DNA of 64,000 nt from the NCBI RefSeq assembly GCF_030052815.1, contig NC_079505.1, forward strand, positions 1-64,000, read 5' to 3'. Both the position numbers and the translations under genes were made by a program. This DNA comes from Hevea brasiliensis (lineage: Eukaryota > Streptophyta > Magnoliopsida > Malpighiales > Euphorbiaceae). The notes under the pieces were generated by a model. That model was not told where the DNA came from, made no database searches, and saw nothing but the letters and a program-made list of their open reading frames with translations. Below, one piece after another: positions 46,701-59,056 of the stretch; within the stretch, counting starts at the first letter, position 1, and each line of letters opens with the position of its first letter.

Positions 46701-47233
46701 GGAATGGGAAAGATCGGGAGAGAGGCCCGGCATGAGAGATCGGAAAGGGATCGTATTAGAAAGATTGGAAGGGATGGGAGATCGGAAAGCAAAGAGAATA
46801 AGACAACTTCCAATAACTGTCGTAATAATCAGAGTTGAGGTAGTTAAAGCATTACAGACGAGATCAAATCTCCACCGCACGCCTCATTTGCAGAATCGCC
46901 CACATTACTGACAGGCGCCAGGACGTGTCATGGCAGTCCTGTACATCTCGATCTCCACCATTGATCTTACTTGTAAGGACAAGTCCGGAGCCCTTGGATC
47001 AAAAAGAATATGACAAGACCGGCGCTTTTTATTCCCAGCCCTCGGATCTCCCTTGACAAGAAAATTTTGAGCCGTCAGATTAGAAAAGAGAAAGGACAAA
47101 TATTCTGAAAAATATCTCAGCCATTCATTTTGATTCTCTTCAATTCTCAAGCATCAGATCATGTCCTTTAAAATCCAAACCTTCCATCTCCCTCAAAGAA
47201 AATCCTGACCCTTCATTGGGAACACCCGTTCCC

Positions 47234-47241
47234 TATAAATA
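47234..47241 (+). promoter_or_regulatory. Plus-strand LTR TATA box (U3/R border)
   Basis: CCCTATAAATACCTG is the best plus-strand core-promoter match in the LTR. Transcription would start near 47265, making U3 about 4.2 kb and R plus U5 about 2.0 kb. This is inference from position. Confidence 0.5.
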
Positions 47242-48202
47242 CCTGCATGAAAACTGATGGAAGGGGGGGACAAAAAAAGGGTGGTGATTATAGTGGAAAG
47301 GCTCTGAAATTTGATTCAGTCTTACTGCTCTACTATTTTTAAGCTTTCAAAATAGAAAAACTTCAGAAACCAGTTTTCTAAAGTATTTCCATTGAAGGAG
47401 TGTTGAATACTGAGAATCTTCATTTTCAGTTAGTTCATTACTCTGTGATAGCATCTCTCAGTTTCAGTTTTGTCTTCATCATCTTTATATCAACCTTTCT
47501 TTAAAAGCTCTGTCTCCTTCCAACCCGGTTATTGTTACTTCGGTTCGACTGCATTTTGACCTGGTATCCTTTATTTCAAGGCAAGCATTAGTCCCCAGGC
47601 TATTAGCGAACAGCTCTACCATATTTGTGACTCCATAGTTAGCTCGATAGATTCAACTCCGCACAGGTGAGCGTTTGAACCGTTGCTCTATCAAGCTTCT
47701 TTATTTGTTTTCATGTTAAAGAGTTTCACGAGGGTGGTTATTCTTTTGAGTTTACCTCTATGTCATCAGTTCATGTTATTTGTTTGTTCTTAGCCTTATT
47801 ATCTTTCAAATATGGGTGCTCTGGTTATTGGTAACATATAGGTAGTTTAATAAAGATTGATAGCCGTATTTTGATACGAGAGTTTCTCTAGAATAATAAA
47901 AGTTTGGATAATAAATCGGAGGAAAAGTCATGGAGTCGAACTGTTAAACAAGATCAGGATTTAGCCTGGTATGATGGGGGATCGAGGTAAGATCGGATCT
48001 AGGCCAGTAGGCGAAGAGAGATCGAACATCGCCTCCAAAAGTACTAGTAAGGCGATCACAAAGGAGATCGGAAAAATTCAGTCTAGCATCCTTTCCTTAG
48101 CTATAAGGTACCAATGGCTTAAGAGAAAGCCTTGTTCGGGTCCTCGGTGTCTTCGGATGCCAGGACCCTTAGTCTTAGGTTCTTATGATATGTAATTGTA
48201 AT

Positions 48203-48830
48203 CAAATTTTAAGAGGTCGGGAAAAGTCCTTACCCAGCTCTCATTCAAACAAAAGGAGATCGGAGGAGAGTTCTTATCCGAGATCCTTCATTAAATTTCT
48301 AAAATTGCTTATTTAAAAGAGATCGGAGGAGAGTTCTTATCCGATTCTCAATCCAAATTTTTAATAATTATTTAAAGAGATCGGAGGAGAGTTCTTATCC
48401 GATTCTCAATCCAAAATTTTAATAATTATTTAAAGAGATTGAAGGAGAGTTCTTATCCGATTCTCAATCCAAAATTTTAATAATTATTTAAAGAGATCGG
48501 AGGAGAGTTCTTATCCGATTCTCAATCCAAAATTTTAATAATTATTTAAAGAGATCGGAAGAGAGTTCTTATTCGATTCTCAATTCAAATTTTTAATAAT
48601 TATTTAAAGAGGTCGGAGGAGAGTTCTTATCCGATTCTCAATCCCAAACTTTAATAAATATCTAAAAAGATCGGAGGAGAGTTCTTATCCGATTCTCAAT
48701 CCAAATTTTTAATAATTATTTAAAGAGGTCAGAGGAGAGTTCTTATCCGATTCTCAGTTAAATTTTAATGCGAAGATCGGAGGAGAGTTCTTATCCGAGA
48801 TTCTTTAAACTTTAAACAGATTATCCCCAG
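48203..48830 (+). repeat. 58-bp tandem array in the LTR, about 10 units
   Basis: GAGAGTTCTTATCCGA recurs about every 58 bp between 48257 and 48800. Each is preceded by GATCGGAG and followed by TTCTCAATCC and AATAATTATTTAAAG. It is homologous in position and core to the array at 125-735. Confidence 0.95.
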
Positions 48831-49289
48831 AGATCGGGAAAAGCTTTTACCTGGATTCTCTCAAATCCAAACTAAAATAGCATAATACGCGAAATAACCC
48901 CCCTAAACAAAAACTGATACGCAACACCAACTCACTAAGGGCCGTCTCATTTACTTATGTACTTGGGTAACCCGAATTAGTGAGAAATTAAATATTCCTT
49001 TTATCAAAGCGATTAACATCTTTATCCTAACTCCCCTAACTTTCAATTTTAATAAGAGCATAATGTTAAATCTGCTTGTCCTCACAAAGGGACGAGACAG
49101 GGTGCCTAACACATTCCCCACCCGTATGCGAACCCCGAACCTAGAATCTTTGTTTTCGAAGTGGTTTCATTTTAATTTATATTTCACAAATGGTTTTCTT
49201 TAATTTCCCTCAAAATTAAAGTGGCGACTCCTCACTCTTTTCCACTTCGGTGAGTATTCGTCCAAGCGACCGCAATATACTTTGCGACA

Positions 49290-49480
49290 CATAATACATT
49301 GAAGTTTATTATATAATATTTAAATTTATTATGCTTGGTAAAATTTTTTTTTGTTTTTCAATTTTTTTTTTTAAATTTAAAATACAAATGATAAATAAAA
49401 AATTTCATTTGTCTTAAGTGGCTAGTGATCTTTTATTTTATTTTTAGGAATTTTTTTTTTTTTATCTCTGAGATATAGCA
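49290..49480. other. Flank of the Ogre LTR
   Basis: AT-rich. The first five bases, CATAA, also occur at 32042-32046, near the left junction of the Ogre remnant, but the match is too short to rely on. Confidence 0.4.
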
Positions 49481-50817
49481 TAATTAACACTTTTGTCCTA
49501 TTTTTTAAAATCTAACGGTTATATCCCTGAATTTTGTTTCCATTGTACATTTAAGTCCTTCTATCCAAATTTAAATCACGTTTCCATTAAGTCAAATGTG
49601 TATCAGGGGTCAGATGGTAGAGTGACATTTTTAGTTCCCAAAATACTCTCATTTACTGTCTCTTCCTTCTCATCTGTCTGACCATCTCTCCCTTCGGTCT
49701 TCTACTCTGCCCAAAACTAGGATGCCATCACATTCACAAACCCATTTCCCCCCACATCTCTCATAGGCCTATTCCCTTTACTTCTCCAAACTCAAACGAC
49801 CTAAATTCAATGTGCTTTCATGTAAAGCCTCAAAAACAATAGCATAATCAGAGCAATTGCATTCCAAAAGCATAACCCGATAGTTCACAACCTGAATTCA
49901 ATCGTGAAACAAAATCATTCCTTCTCTTAACCGCTGATAAATTTTTACGCTTCTTCTTTCCATTTCATTTCTTTGTCTCTCTCGCTTCTGTACTACTAAA
50001 CTAGACCACCAAAATCATAACTGCGTAAGTGACACCAAGGGCACAGAAGGGAGCCATTTGAACTTTTAAACAAACAAGAATAACTGCATTTGCACATTGA
50101 GCAGTATGAACCAAAAACTGTCGAATTACAGGGTATAGATCCAATCCCCATTTATCACCGCAGAAAAATCCCAAAGTGCCAAATCAGCTTGGGAAATGAA
50201 GGAGCCATTGGAAGCCAGTGGTGGTCTGGCTGTGGCATTAGAACCATTGCATGCACCCACTACCCAGACTTCTTCCTTGTCTTTCCCTCCATGAGTAACT
50301 ACCGCCTTAGGTGCTCTGCTTCAGACACTAGAGCTACGATAATAAATCAATTCCATAAATACAAGTGATGAGGCTGGTTCTTAAGGAGTAGCTTGCAGGT
50401 TAAAGGTGGTTGGCAAACAAAGCAAGTGGTGGAGGCAAACAAGAGCAGATAAGGAAAAGCTGGAGACGGGATGAGGATGTGGAGGTAGCGAGGAACTGTA
50501 GATGGAGGGGGACCAATTTGTTTGTTGTTGATCCTTGGGTTGTATTGAGATTTTTAATTGGATTTTTCTTCATACCTATTTATGTGCAATGCCTGTCTCG
50601 TGTTTGATGATATGTCTGACAGAATACTGTGTGATGCATGCTTATGTTGGTTGAGAGAGTGGCAGTTTAATTATGAATTTTTCAAGTTAATCAATCATAC
50701 TATGTTCAGTTCATGCACGCACAGCAATTTTGACTCAAGGACCTTTATTTTGATGAATTTAAAATACAGAACAAAACTATTGACATTTTTAAAATGAAGA
50801 GACAAAAGTATTAATTA
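49481..50817. mobile_element. Candidate terminal-inverted-repeat element, 1,337 bp
   Basis: The left end TAATTAACACTTTTGTCC and right end (reverse complement) TAATTAATACTTTTGTCT match at 16 of 18 positions. Weaker similarity continues inward (AAGTCC/AAGGTCC blocks). The interior has a C/T-rich stretch and short frames at 50090-50368 and 50410-50607 without recognised domains. No target duplication is clear. It could be a non-autonomous Mutator-like element. Its right third recurs at 59057-59515. Confidence 0.45.
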
Positions 50818-50838
50818 TATTATCTACAAAAAGTAATT

Positions 50839-50841
<3 letters not shown>

Positions 50842-50914
<73 letters not shown>
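50842..50914. repeat. (TA)n microsatellite
   Basis: About 36 TA units, immediately right of the inverted-repeat element. A TTTTATAAAAAATATATAA-like stretch takes its place in the 59.5-kb copy. Confidence 0.95.
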
Positions 50915-50917
<3 letters not shown>

Positions 50918-50999
50918 AGATAAACATACAATCTTTTTTTTTTTAATTTATAATATATATCGTAGATAAAATTTATAATTATATGGATTGACTCACATA

Positions 51000-53400
51000 T
51001 AAACGAAGATCTCTATGAGAAGCTGTATCTAATGGTTTTCATCTCTAGTGTTTATACTTTGTCCACCACCACACAACTGCAATTCTAATTTAATCACACC
51101 ACAGCACACCATTTAATAATCTTTATAATTAATATAATAAAGTTGATCTTATCATATAAGTAGCACTCTATTTTTTTTTTTTCATTTGTCCATTTTGTGT
51201 TTATTTTCTAATAATTTTACAACATCAATTAATGATGTGTAATGACATGTAAATAATGATAGACCTATAAGATATTTAATAAAAAAAATAATAAAAATAG
51301 TTGCAATTTAATTAATATTAGGAGACCTAAAGGTTGTAGTTATAAATTATATAAACTACAGTAATATTTTTATTTTCCACTATGATTAAAAAATTATGCA
51401 CTTAATTCTTTATAATAAAAGAAAATTATAACAATATTACAATTTAATTAATATTAAAAAAACTAAAAGTCACAATTATAAACTATATAAATCAATACTA
51501 TATATGAAAAATTAAATTAGTCACCTCTAAAGGGAAATAGAAGATATAATGTCTAATCAAAGTTTTCTATAATCCTACCAAATGATGTTTTAGTAATCAA
51601 AACAATTGAAAAAGATGATGAATAATTTATAAAAATATCACAAAAGAATTTCTATCTTATAGGAATTTATTTATATTGGTATTTTATTATTTATTTTTTA
51701 TATTCATTTTCTATTTAAATTTATTCTTCACATTTATTTTCTTTATATTGTCACAAATTTTTTACAAGCTACTCTTAAAATATTTTAAATAAATTAAGCA
51801 TAAATATATAAAAAAAAGCTATATATTCATATTCTTATTCAATTAAATAAAATATTTCTTTTGACCTTATTTATCTCATAGGTTGGGTAATGATAGGACA
51901 GACAACGACAATTTAATCTTAAGATCTCACAAAATGGGAATTAATTTAAATTTTATTAAACTTGAAACCATTAATAAATATATCCCCTTTATTTTTAGAA
52001 CATTAGAATATTATTTTCTAAAATTTTATTTCAATCAAATAATTTAATTCAAGTACCAATTAATTTACATACTCTCTTAAATTTTAAAAAATAATTTTTG
52101 GAAGTATAATTTAATTAAATAATTAAATTCAAATATCAATTTAATTAAGACTACAACTGCAATTTTAATTTAATTTAAAATAAAATAATTTAATTTTTAA
52201 ACCATAATGACAAACCCTAAACCTAACTCAGATTATTTATGGATTTTCTATTATGATTTAATAACATAACTGTCATTGATATTTAAAAATTAATTTATTT
52301 TGTTTAAAACAAATTAAAATTGTAATTATAATCTTATTTATATTGAGATTTGAATAAATTCAAATTATACTTTAAAAATTATTTGTTAAATTAAGAAGGG
52401 CCAGTAATCTAATTTACACTTGAATTAACTTATTTAATTGAAATAAATTTTTAGAAAATAGTGCTTTAGAAAATAATTTCATTGATAAATAAATGTCAAT
52501 TAATTTGATTAAGAAAATAAGATTGAGAGAGAGAAGAGAAACAGGGTAAAATAGTAATTTAACTTTATTTTTAACTTGAAAACTAGCTGTTAGTTAAGAG
52601 AGATTTTTTTTAAATGAAATTAAAGTTGAGTAATTCTATTTTAACTGATTGAAATTGAATGACTGAAATAAAATTAATATTTAAATTAAGAGATTATTGA
52701 TGCAATTAACTTTAAAAAGTCTTTAGGATTAGTAAAAGAAGCATAGAATTTTCAATTAACTTCGTTTTACCAAAAAAGTTTTATATGATAATTTTTTATG
52801 TTAGCTCTTATATTTTTATTTTGTTTACTTTTTTAATCCTTTTTGTCATTTTAATCATTAATTTGAATTTCAACCACTGTAATTTGAAAAATATAACTAC
52901 ATAATTCATTCATGTTAAAAGTCTTAAACTATTCAGGTCCATGTAATGATAATTTCTCTTTATTTTAAATACATTCACTACCAGAAAATTTAATTTAAAC
53001 GTAACAAAAATGTAATGACTAACTAATATATTTTTTAAAATAAGAAAAAAAATAATTTTATTAAAATAAAAAAATTAAATAATAATTTTTTAAATATTTT
53101 TTAATTATCAAAGCCCAACAAAGATTCGATAAATGCCATAATTGTAACCCTAATTCCCAGATTTATAAATGCCATAATTGTAACCGTAATTCCCAGATTT
53201 TCAAGACAACTTTAGATGGCAACCGTTATTTTTTGTAGACTAGACCGGGTACATGGCCAGCAGCTCAAGTAATAATCATCATTTGAAATACAAGCTCTAC
53301 GAAGAGTTACATGACCCCAAGAAAATAAATTAGGCTCTAATACCATATGAGAAGTCAAGAGCAACCTCAAACCATAATTATAAATAAATAATAATTAAGT
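51000..53400. repeat. Segmental duplication S2, 3'-flank block
   Basis: Collinear with 59690-60890 and 61780-64000, and in part with 15130-17500. Landmarks include CACCACACAACTGCAATT, CAATTAATGATGTGTAATGAC, AGACAACGACAATTTAATC and CATAATGACAAACCCTAA. No gene recognised in it. Confidence 0.8.
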
Positions 53401-53404
53401 CTTA

Positions 53405-53570
53405 ATCAACACAATTTGATTTACAAGCTTTGAGTATGGATTCAATAGCAAATGCTATTCTCAAACATATTCTGGGAAGGAGATGGGTATTTTGTTGTGC
53501 TGAAGGAGATGAGCATCGAAATTATTTCTACAACTCGGATATTGTAATAAAATATTTCAAAATTGGACTT
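53405..53570 (-). pseudogene. S2 copy of the terminal exon-like block
   Basis: TTTGATTTACAAGCTTTGAG and GAGATGGGTATTTTG match 18398-18480. The minus frame keeps AIESILKACKSN but stops at once after VD. The DLYHLLLQ part is missing. Confidence 0.5.
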
Positions 53571-53939
53571 AATGCTGATAAAAAAATTATTAATAAAAAA
53601 TTCTCTCCCACTCCCTATCTTTTCCTCTACAAACAACATATAAATCAAAATCTCTATTTGCATCGAAAATTACAAATGAGAGAAGGAGATTTAACAATGT
53701 CATAAACAAATATTCTAACATGTTCAATCATGAAATACATAAATAAATTTCAAAATTTCAATGAAAACCCTTTCAAAATCCTACAACTAAGTATTATTTC
53801 TACAACTCTGTTACATTAACATAGACTAAACTATCACAATTAAACCATTAAAATTACTGCTAAAATCATACATTTTATATAGAGATCTAAAATTGTAAAG
53901 AGAACTCAGATTTACTAAAATGATATACCTAACTAAACG

Positions 53940-54345
53940 ATTGATTCCGTGGCTCACTCCAGCCTGCCAAATAGCCTTTGGATTGCATCTTCAGCTAGCT
54001 CCTTTGAGTGCTGCAAATCTTCACCTACTAATAGATATAAGTCTTGATATGGATTGTGTGCTACTCGTATACCATGTAGACCCATAAACTCAAAAGTAAC
54101 ACACCGTAGATGAGAACATTAATCAAAACAAGTATCACAATTGCCATATAACCCAATAGAAAGACGAATATTTCTAGCACATGTTTTGTAATTTGGGTTG
54201 AGATGGGTTTTGAGTTCACTTTCAATTGTCATTGCTATTGCATAGTTAATTAGTGCAATCACTAACATCTTCATTTCCCAGCTGCTCTCCGGGGGAAGCC
54301 AATATTTGAAGGCTAGATAATATTTCATTGAGCGTCCTGTTATAT
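53940..54345 (-). pseudogene. S2 copy of the membrane-protein exon, frameshifted
   Basis: It shares MK.LV..LINYAIAM.IE, NYK.C.RNIRL, YGVLLLSL.VY and NPYQDL.LLVGEDLQ...IQRLFGR with the exon at 18946-19391. Relative to that copy there is a 5-bp length difference before the MKMLV stretch, one extra base at RNIRLS, and one missing base after the second hydrophobic stretch. The shared frame ends FGRLE-stop, without the repeated tail of the S1 copy. A (TA)n run (54340-54362) sits at the acceptor. Confidence 0.65.
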
Positions 54346-54798
54346 ATATATATATATATATACACAAATAAAAAGGAAGGAGGAGGTTATTTAAAAATAG
54401 TTAGCGCAAAGAGTAAATATGTAGGATGAAACAAAAGCGACAAAGAAAGTCTGTATCTTCCTAAGGAATAATGCAGAAGCAAGCAACAGCAAGGCTCACG
54501 GCACATTTATCACATCAACATCAAGGTTCAAGCATTACAAGGCATAGATTTACAGCAAACGCGTAAAAAAGGTAACAAAATTCGATGTATTTACAGCAAA
54601 AGGCCTAAAAAATAAAAGAGAACAAATCTAATGTACTTAGCTAAATGCCAAAATACAATATCATCAATTACAAACCAAAGAAATTAATAAAACCCATTAA
54701 GTAGCATAGATTTAAAAGTAAAAGATTCTTCCATCTGGGCTAGTAAGAGAAAATAATTCCCAAAAATCACAGAGGAGAATTGCTGACCTCTCTGCTAC

Positions 54799-54946
54799 CT
54801 GTCACTTGCTTATGCGAAAAGAGAATTGTTGCTGATACTGATACCACAAGAAATCCAAAAATCACAGAGAAGAGCGCTGGCCAATTAGGAGAGAAAGTAC
54901 AAGCAGATGAGAGGAGAGTGGTGGTCGATGGAAAGGATATTGAAAG
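54799..54946 (-). pseudogene. S2 copy of the upstream exon
   Basis: 148 bp, the same length and splice borders as 19829-19976, and still open. It shares SFPSTT and SVSATIL.SHKQVT. It is called a pseudogene only because the following exon is broken. Confidence 0.5.
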
Positions 54947-55239
54947 CTACATAAATAAACAAAAAAAAATAAAGAGGCTTTAAATCAAAGAAATCTAGAG
55001 ATGGGGAAGAAATCGAAAGGGACTACAAGGGCTTGCTGGAGAAAATAAAAAGGAAAGGAGGAAGCAGAGAAGACCTCCACAATCAGCAGAAAGGAGGAGG
55101 AGGAGATGAGCACGATGACGGTAGGGTTAGGCTTAAATAAACGTATATATGGTAAGACTTAAATGGCTGAGATTATCTGAAGTGAAGTGGAAGGTACGGC
55201 TGGGATTAATTAAGTTAATAAAAAAGGAGAAAAATGATG

Positions 55240-55312
55240 TTGGACTTGAGAATCCAACCCAAGAAATGTGGCTTAAAACATTTAGCCACTGGGCCGCATA
55301 AAATATTACGGT
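55240..55312 (-). other. tRNA-like / SINE-head-like segment, S2 copy
   Basis: Minus-strand GCGGCCCAGTGGC (box A-like) and GGTTGGATTCTC (box B-like, degenerate) lie about 35 bp apart. It sits at the position equivalent to 20240-20322. Confidence 0.35.
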
Positions 55313-55731
55313 TCATTTAGATTAAAAAGATTTTTTTTTTCCAAACAAGTCATATTTATTTATTTATTAAAATTCATATTAAGATCATATAATTTGTAAG
55401 ATTGATGTTCAATTGAAATTTTAATTTTATAAGTCTTTTTAAATTTTACGTGAATTAAAATGAATTACTGTATCTAGTGAGATTATGTCAAATCAAAATT
55501 TTTATGTGTTATAATATTAATTTGAGAGTTTTAACACTTATTTTTTTTAATAATTTTAGTTATAATTGGTAATAATTTAAAAGATTATTATGTATATAAT
55601 TAATAAAATGAAAGTAAAAATTAGATCGAAAAAATAAAACAGAAAGTAAAATATTGAGAAGGGCCTAACTTATTAAAAAAGAAAGTAAAATTACATGAAA
55701 AATTAAATTAAAGAAAGAGATTCGTACACAC

Positions 55732-55910
55732 ATTTGAGTTGCCAAGGAAGCTGATGAACTAACAATGTAGAAGTTGTGAATAGCGGAGGATATATCACAA
55801 AATCGAAAGCCAGAGAGCATCAAATCTTTTGCAGAGACAGACCCAAGAGTTGGATGGATGCCTTTTTTTTCATGCTTGAGTGATGCATTATATAGCGTCT
55901 TACCAACCGT
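55732..55910 (-). promoter_or_regulatory. S2 leader exon and TATA-like motif
   Basis: Donor CTCAAAT/GTGTGTACG at 55732 and minus-strand CTATATAATG at 55886-55895. The stretch between them, including CTTGGGTCTGTCTCTGC, matches 8977-9070. Confidence 0.45.
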
Positions 55911-57339
55911 CGATCATCTACCACTTTATCGTATAATATATCGTATAAAGTGGGTTTAAGAAATAAATAAAGTGAGTTTAACGAATGAAAAGTAGGAAAA
56001 GGACAGAATCCAAAACCCACTACAATGTATCCTCAAGGGAACAAGTAGCTGTTAGTCAGTGAAGAAAGATAAAAATATTTTCTCACCTCTCTTTGTTGAG
56101 AATGCGCAAAATTTGAGAAAGATGATAATAAGAGCGGCTTATAATAAATAAATGCCATTATTCTTTTTTTTTTTTCTATTTTGAAGAGAAAATAGATAAT
56201 AAATAAATAAAATTATTTTTTTGTCTTTGTAATTATTTACTTTAATTTCAAATAAAAAGAACAAAATAAATATTTTACTATTTTAAAAAAAATTCTCCTT
56301 ATTTTTCTTCCTGATATTCAAATAAAGAGAAAAAAAAATTTTAATTATTTTTATTTTCCATCTTTATTTTTTCTCTTTTATTTCCTTTCCTCACTAATAA
56401 AGTTAACAAACATAGTAAGCCTCTAGGGCTTTTTAATGCATTTGAGACAAATAGAAAAAAAAAAAAAGAAAAGAAAAAAACCACTACAATGTTTTTTCAT
56501 TAACATTTGTATTCATTTGCACTATGGGAAGGGAGGAAAGTAAGAGAGGAAAGAAAATATAAAGGGAAAATAATTTTACTTTTCATTATTTTTATTTGGA
56601 TTGAGTAGAAAATAAGGAATGAAGGAAAATTTATAGGGAAAATAAAAATATTTTGTCATTTTCTATTTTCTCTCCAAAATGGAGAGAAAGTAGAAGGAAA
56701 ACATTCAAAATTATAAATATAATCCTATATTTTATAGTTTTTTTTTTTAATTTAGGAGCAAAATTATAATTTTATTATTCATAAAACAACTTTCCTTACA
56801 ATATTTTCCTCTCTCAATTCAAACAAGAAGAAGGAAAATAATTTTTATTTTCATTCCTTATTTTCCCTCCTTTATTTTTCTTCCCCTCTAAAAGTTCCCA
56901 AACATAGTGTTAAGTGCGGATATACTAGTCGTCTGGCTCCTTTTAGAGCGAATTATATTTTTCTTTTTTTCTAAAAATATAGTGAATTATATTAATCCTT
57001 TTCATTTTTAGCATTTAGACAATATGGTATATGTAAATCTCTTTAAATTAAATCAAATTTGCTTAACTATAAAATTACAACTATAAAATTATCTAATATA
57101 TATATATATATATAAATGATAAATACTATATTAATTATTTTTTATATATTAATTTTTTAAGCAAATACATCAAAAATTAAATATTAAATTTAATTAATTA
57201 AATAAAATTAATATTAATTAATATTATAAAAATTTATTGAATATATCATAAAGATTAAAAAAATTCAAATATTTCACATTAGTTACATCATGATAAAGTG
57301 ATAAAAATTATTTGATGCAATAATTATAATACTAAAAAA
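55911..57339. other. AT-rich upstream spacer of S2
   Basis: Contains polypurine/polypyrimidine stretches (56460-56900) in which a GGAGAGAAAGTAGAAGG-like block and its approximate complement TTCCCTCCTTTATTTTTC suggest a degenerate foldback. 56930-57110 matches 22366-22500. No gene. Confidence 0.45.
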
Positions 57340-58420
57340 AAAAGATGATAGTATTCTTTCAATGTTGAAGAATAAAAAAAAATACTTTAAGGAAAACTAA
57401 TTTTTTAAAGAAAATTGTAAAATATTTATTTGTAAAGATGAGATAAAAAAAATTAAACAAAAAAAGGGTGAGAAGGAGATGGGATGGTGTATAATTTTAA
57501 TTTTTACTTTTTAATTTTCTTTTACTTTTCCTATTCCTTTGTAATGAGCCTCTAAAAACCAGTTCAAGTGCCATATAAGCTTATAAAACAAAAAAGTAGT
57601 GAGGTTGGTAGTCTTTTAATCAGCCACTTTATTGCTAAAGTTATAAATTGTTGATTAAGAGTGAAAGAGAAAAGTAGAGTGTTCTATAATAATTTTGACA
57701 GAATACACGTATTTAATTAATGTTTATTTCTCGTATTTACAGATCAAAGGACTAAGTGATAATTGTAGCTATCTTTATAAATCTCGGAATATTGAGTTAA
57801 ACTTTTCTTCTGCTTGATCTGGGTTGTCCAATCATTATTTCGCTTGGTCTTTGATGCCCAAACATTCTTTTGCTTACCTTTGGCTACCGAATACTCTTCT
57901 ATTTGGTCAGGTTGACTGAGCAATCTCTACTTGTCTTGTCTGGCTCAAGAATAGGCTCTTCTTTCTTTCTTTGACTAAGCACCGGCACTTTGACTGCCAC
58001 ATTTGATTCTTTATCTAAGTATTAACAATTTAATTCAATTTTAGGCGAATAATCTCTGTATTTCTATATAATATATGTAAAATTTAATGATTAACGTCAA
58101 TGCACATGATTTGTAATGAAAGCAAAATTTTAGTTATCTTTTCAAATAAATAAAAATAATAATTAAAAAAAATTTGTAAAAAAGTAACATCAATTGTTAT
58201 GAAATAAAATGAGCTTTATTTGATTTTAAAAGAATGAAATAATTATTATAATAAATTTATAGAGAAAACAATTTATATTAATAATTTTTTTTCTTTTTTA
58301 ATAGTGAAATGATGTGAATTTTTAGTATTTTTTTATTATATATATTTTTATGATATAAATTGATAAAATAGAGAGTAATTTTATAATTTTCATGTAATTT
58401 GAATGTCAACTCATATTGGA
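57340..58420. repeat. Repeat B, copy 3, split by an insertion containing repeat A
   Basis: 57340-57540 and 58060-58420 match the contiguous 9178-9790. Between them lie about 500 bp, including repeat A copy 2 (57681-57916) and a further CTTTGACTAAGCACCGGCAC stretch. The insertion borders are not sharply defined. Confidence 0.6.
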
Positions 58421-58522
58421 GGAACCACGCATTCAACTTCCAGGAGATTTCGTGTCCAAAGCCACATTGCCTACGGATGACCATATTGCCAAGGAAAAAC
58501 ACAGTCAACGGAGACTAGTGAG

Positions 58523-58523
<1 letters not shown>

Positions 58524-58595
<72 letters not shown>
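58524..58595. repeat. (TA)n microsatellite
   Basis: About 35 TA units. Any short frame through it is an artefact. Confidence 0.95.
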
Positions 58596-58598
<3 letters not shown>

Positions 58599-59056
58599 TT
58601 CATTAAAATTTAAATTTGAGATTTCATAAATTTAAAAATGATTTAACGTTATATTTGAATAAAGAGATTTGACCTATATATTTAAATTCATACTAAATAT
58701 ATCATTTGAATATTATAAATGAAAATAGATTTAAATTTAATCTAAATTTTATATGTTCATGGGAAGTTTAAAAATAAAGATTTAAAATAACTATTTTAGT
58801 CTTTATTTCAAATTTATCTCACTATAATTAAATTTATTAATTCTACACATAATTTATAGGCATTTTAATAAAAATTCTTTTTATTAGCCAAATAAAAAAA
58901 AATTTAAAATTTATGAATTTCAAATTCAAGGGGCAAAATGCAGTTTTGCATTCATTTTTTTGTATCTGTAGATTAAACATATATAATTAAGGTATGCATT
59001 CAATTAGTTTTATTTTAAATCAAATCAAAATCGAATAAAAAATTTAAAAATTAATA
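58596..59056. other. AT-rich spacer
   Basis: No gene or repeat border recognised. Confidence 0.5.

Larger units (their letters stand above)
32062..49289 (+). mobile_element. 5'-truncated Ogre-type Ty3/gypsy retrotransposon
   Basis: The order is ORF1 remnant, gag, protease with G-patch, intron, RT, RNase H, second RNase H, integrase, 3' untranslated tandem repeats, polypurine tract and long LTR. The extra ORF upstream of gag, the intron between protease and RT, the dual RNase H and the ~6-kb LTR are the defining traits of Ogre elements in the Tat lineage. The 5' LTR, primer-binding site and first part of ORF1 are missing. Every coding block contains stops or a frameshift, so the element is dead as an autonomous unit. 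Confidence 0.85.
43036..49289 (+). mobile_element. Ogre 3' LTR, about 6.25 kb
   Basis: It begins TATCGACACC (first dinucleotide apparently TG changed to TA) after the polypurine tract and ends TTTGCGACA at 49289. The ends fit a TGTCG...CGACA pair. Contents in order: degenerate CCGATCTC-rich repeats (43070-43350), an antisense gene (43667-45667), a second antisense promoter-like copy (46500-46700), a plus-strand TATA box (47234), a 58-bp array (48250-48800), and the tail also seen at 770-1167. Length is at the upper end for Ogre LTRs. The 5' partner is not in the window. Confidence 0.75.

Noticed and set aside
50090..50368. 92-codon plus-strand frame with several Cys/His
   Set aside because: Spacing fits no zinc-finger class I know and the frame is not kept elsewhere; it lies within the inverted-repeat element.
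58416..58613. Frame ending in repeated Tyr-Ile
   Set aside because: Produced by translation of a (TA)n microsatellite.
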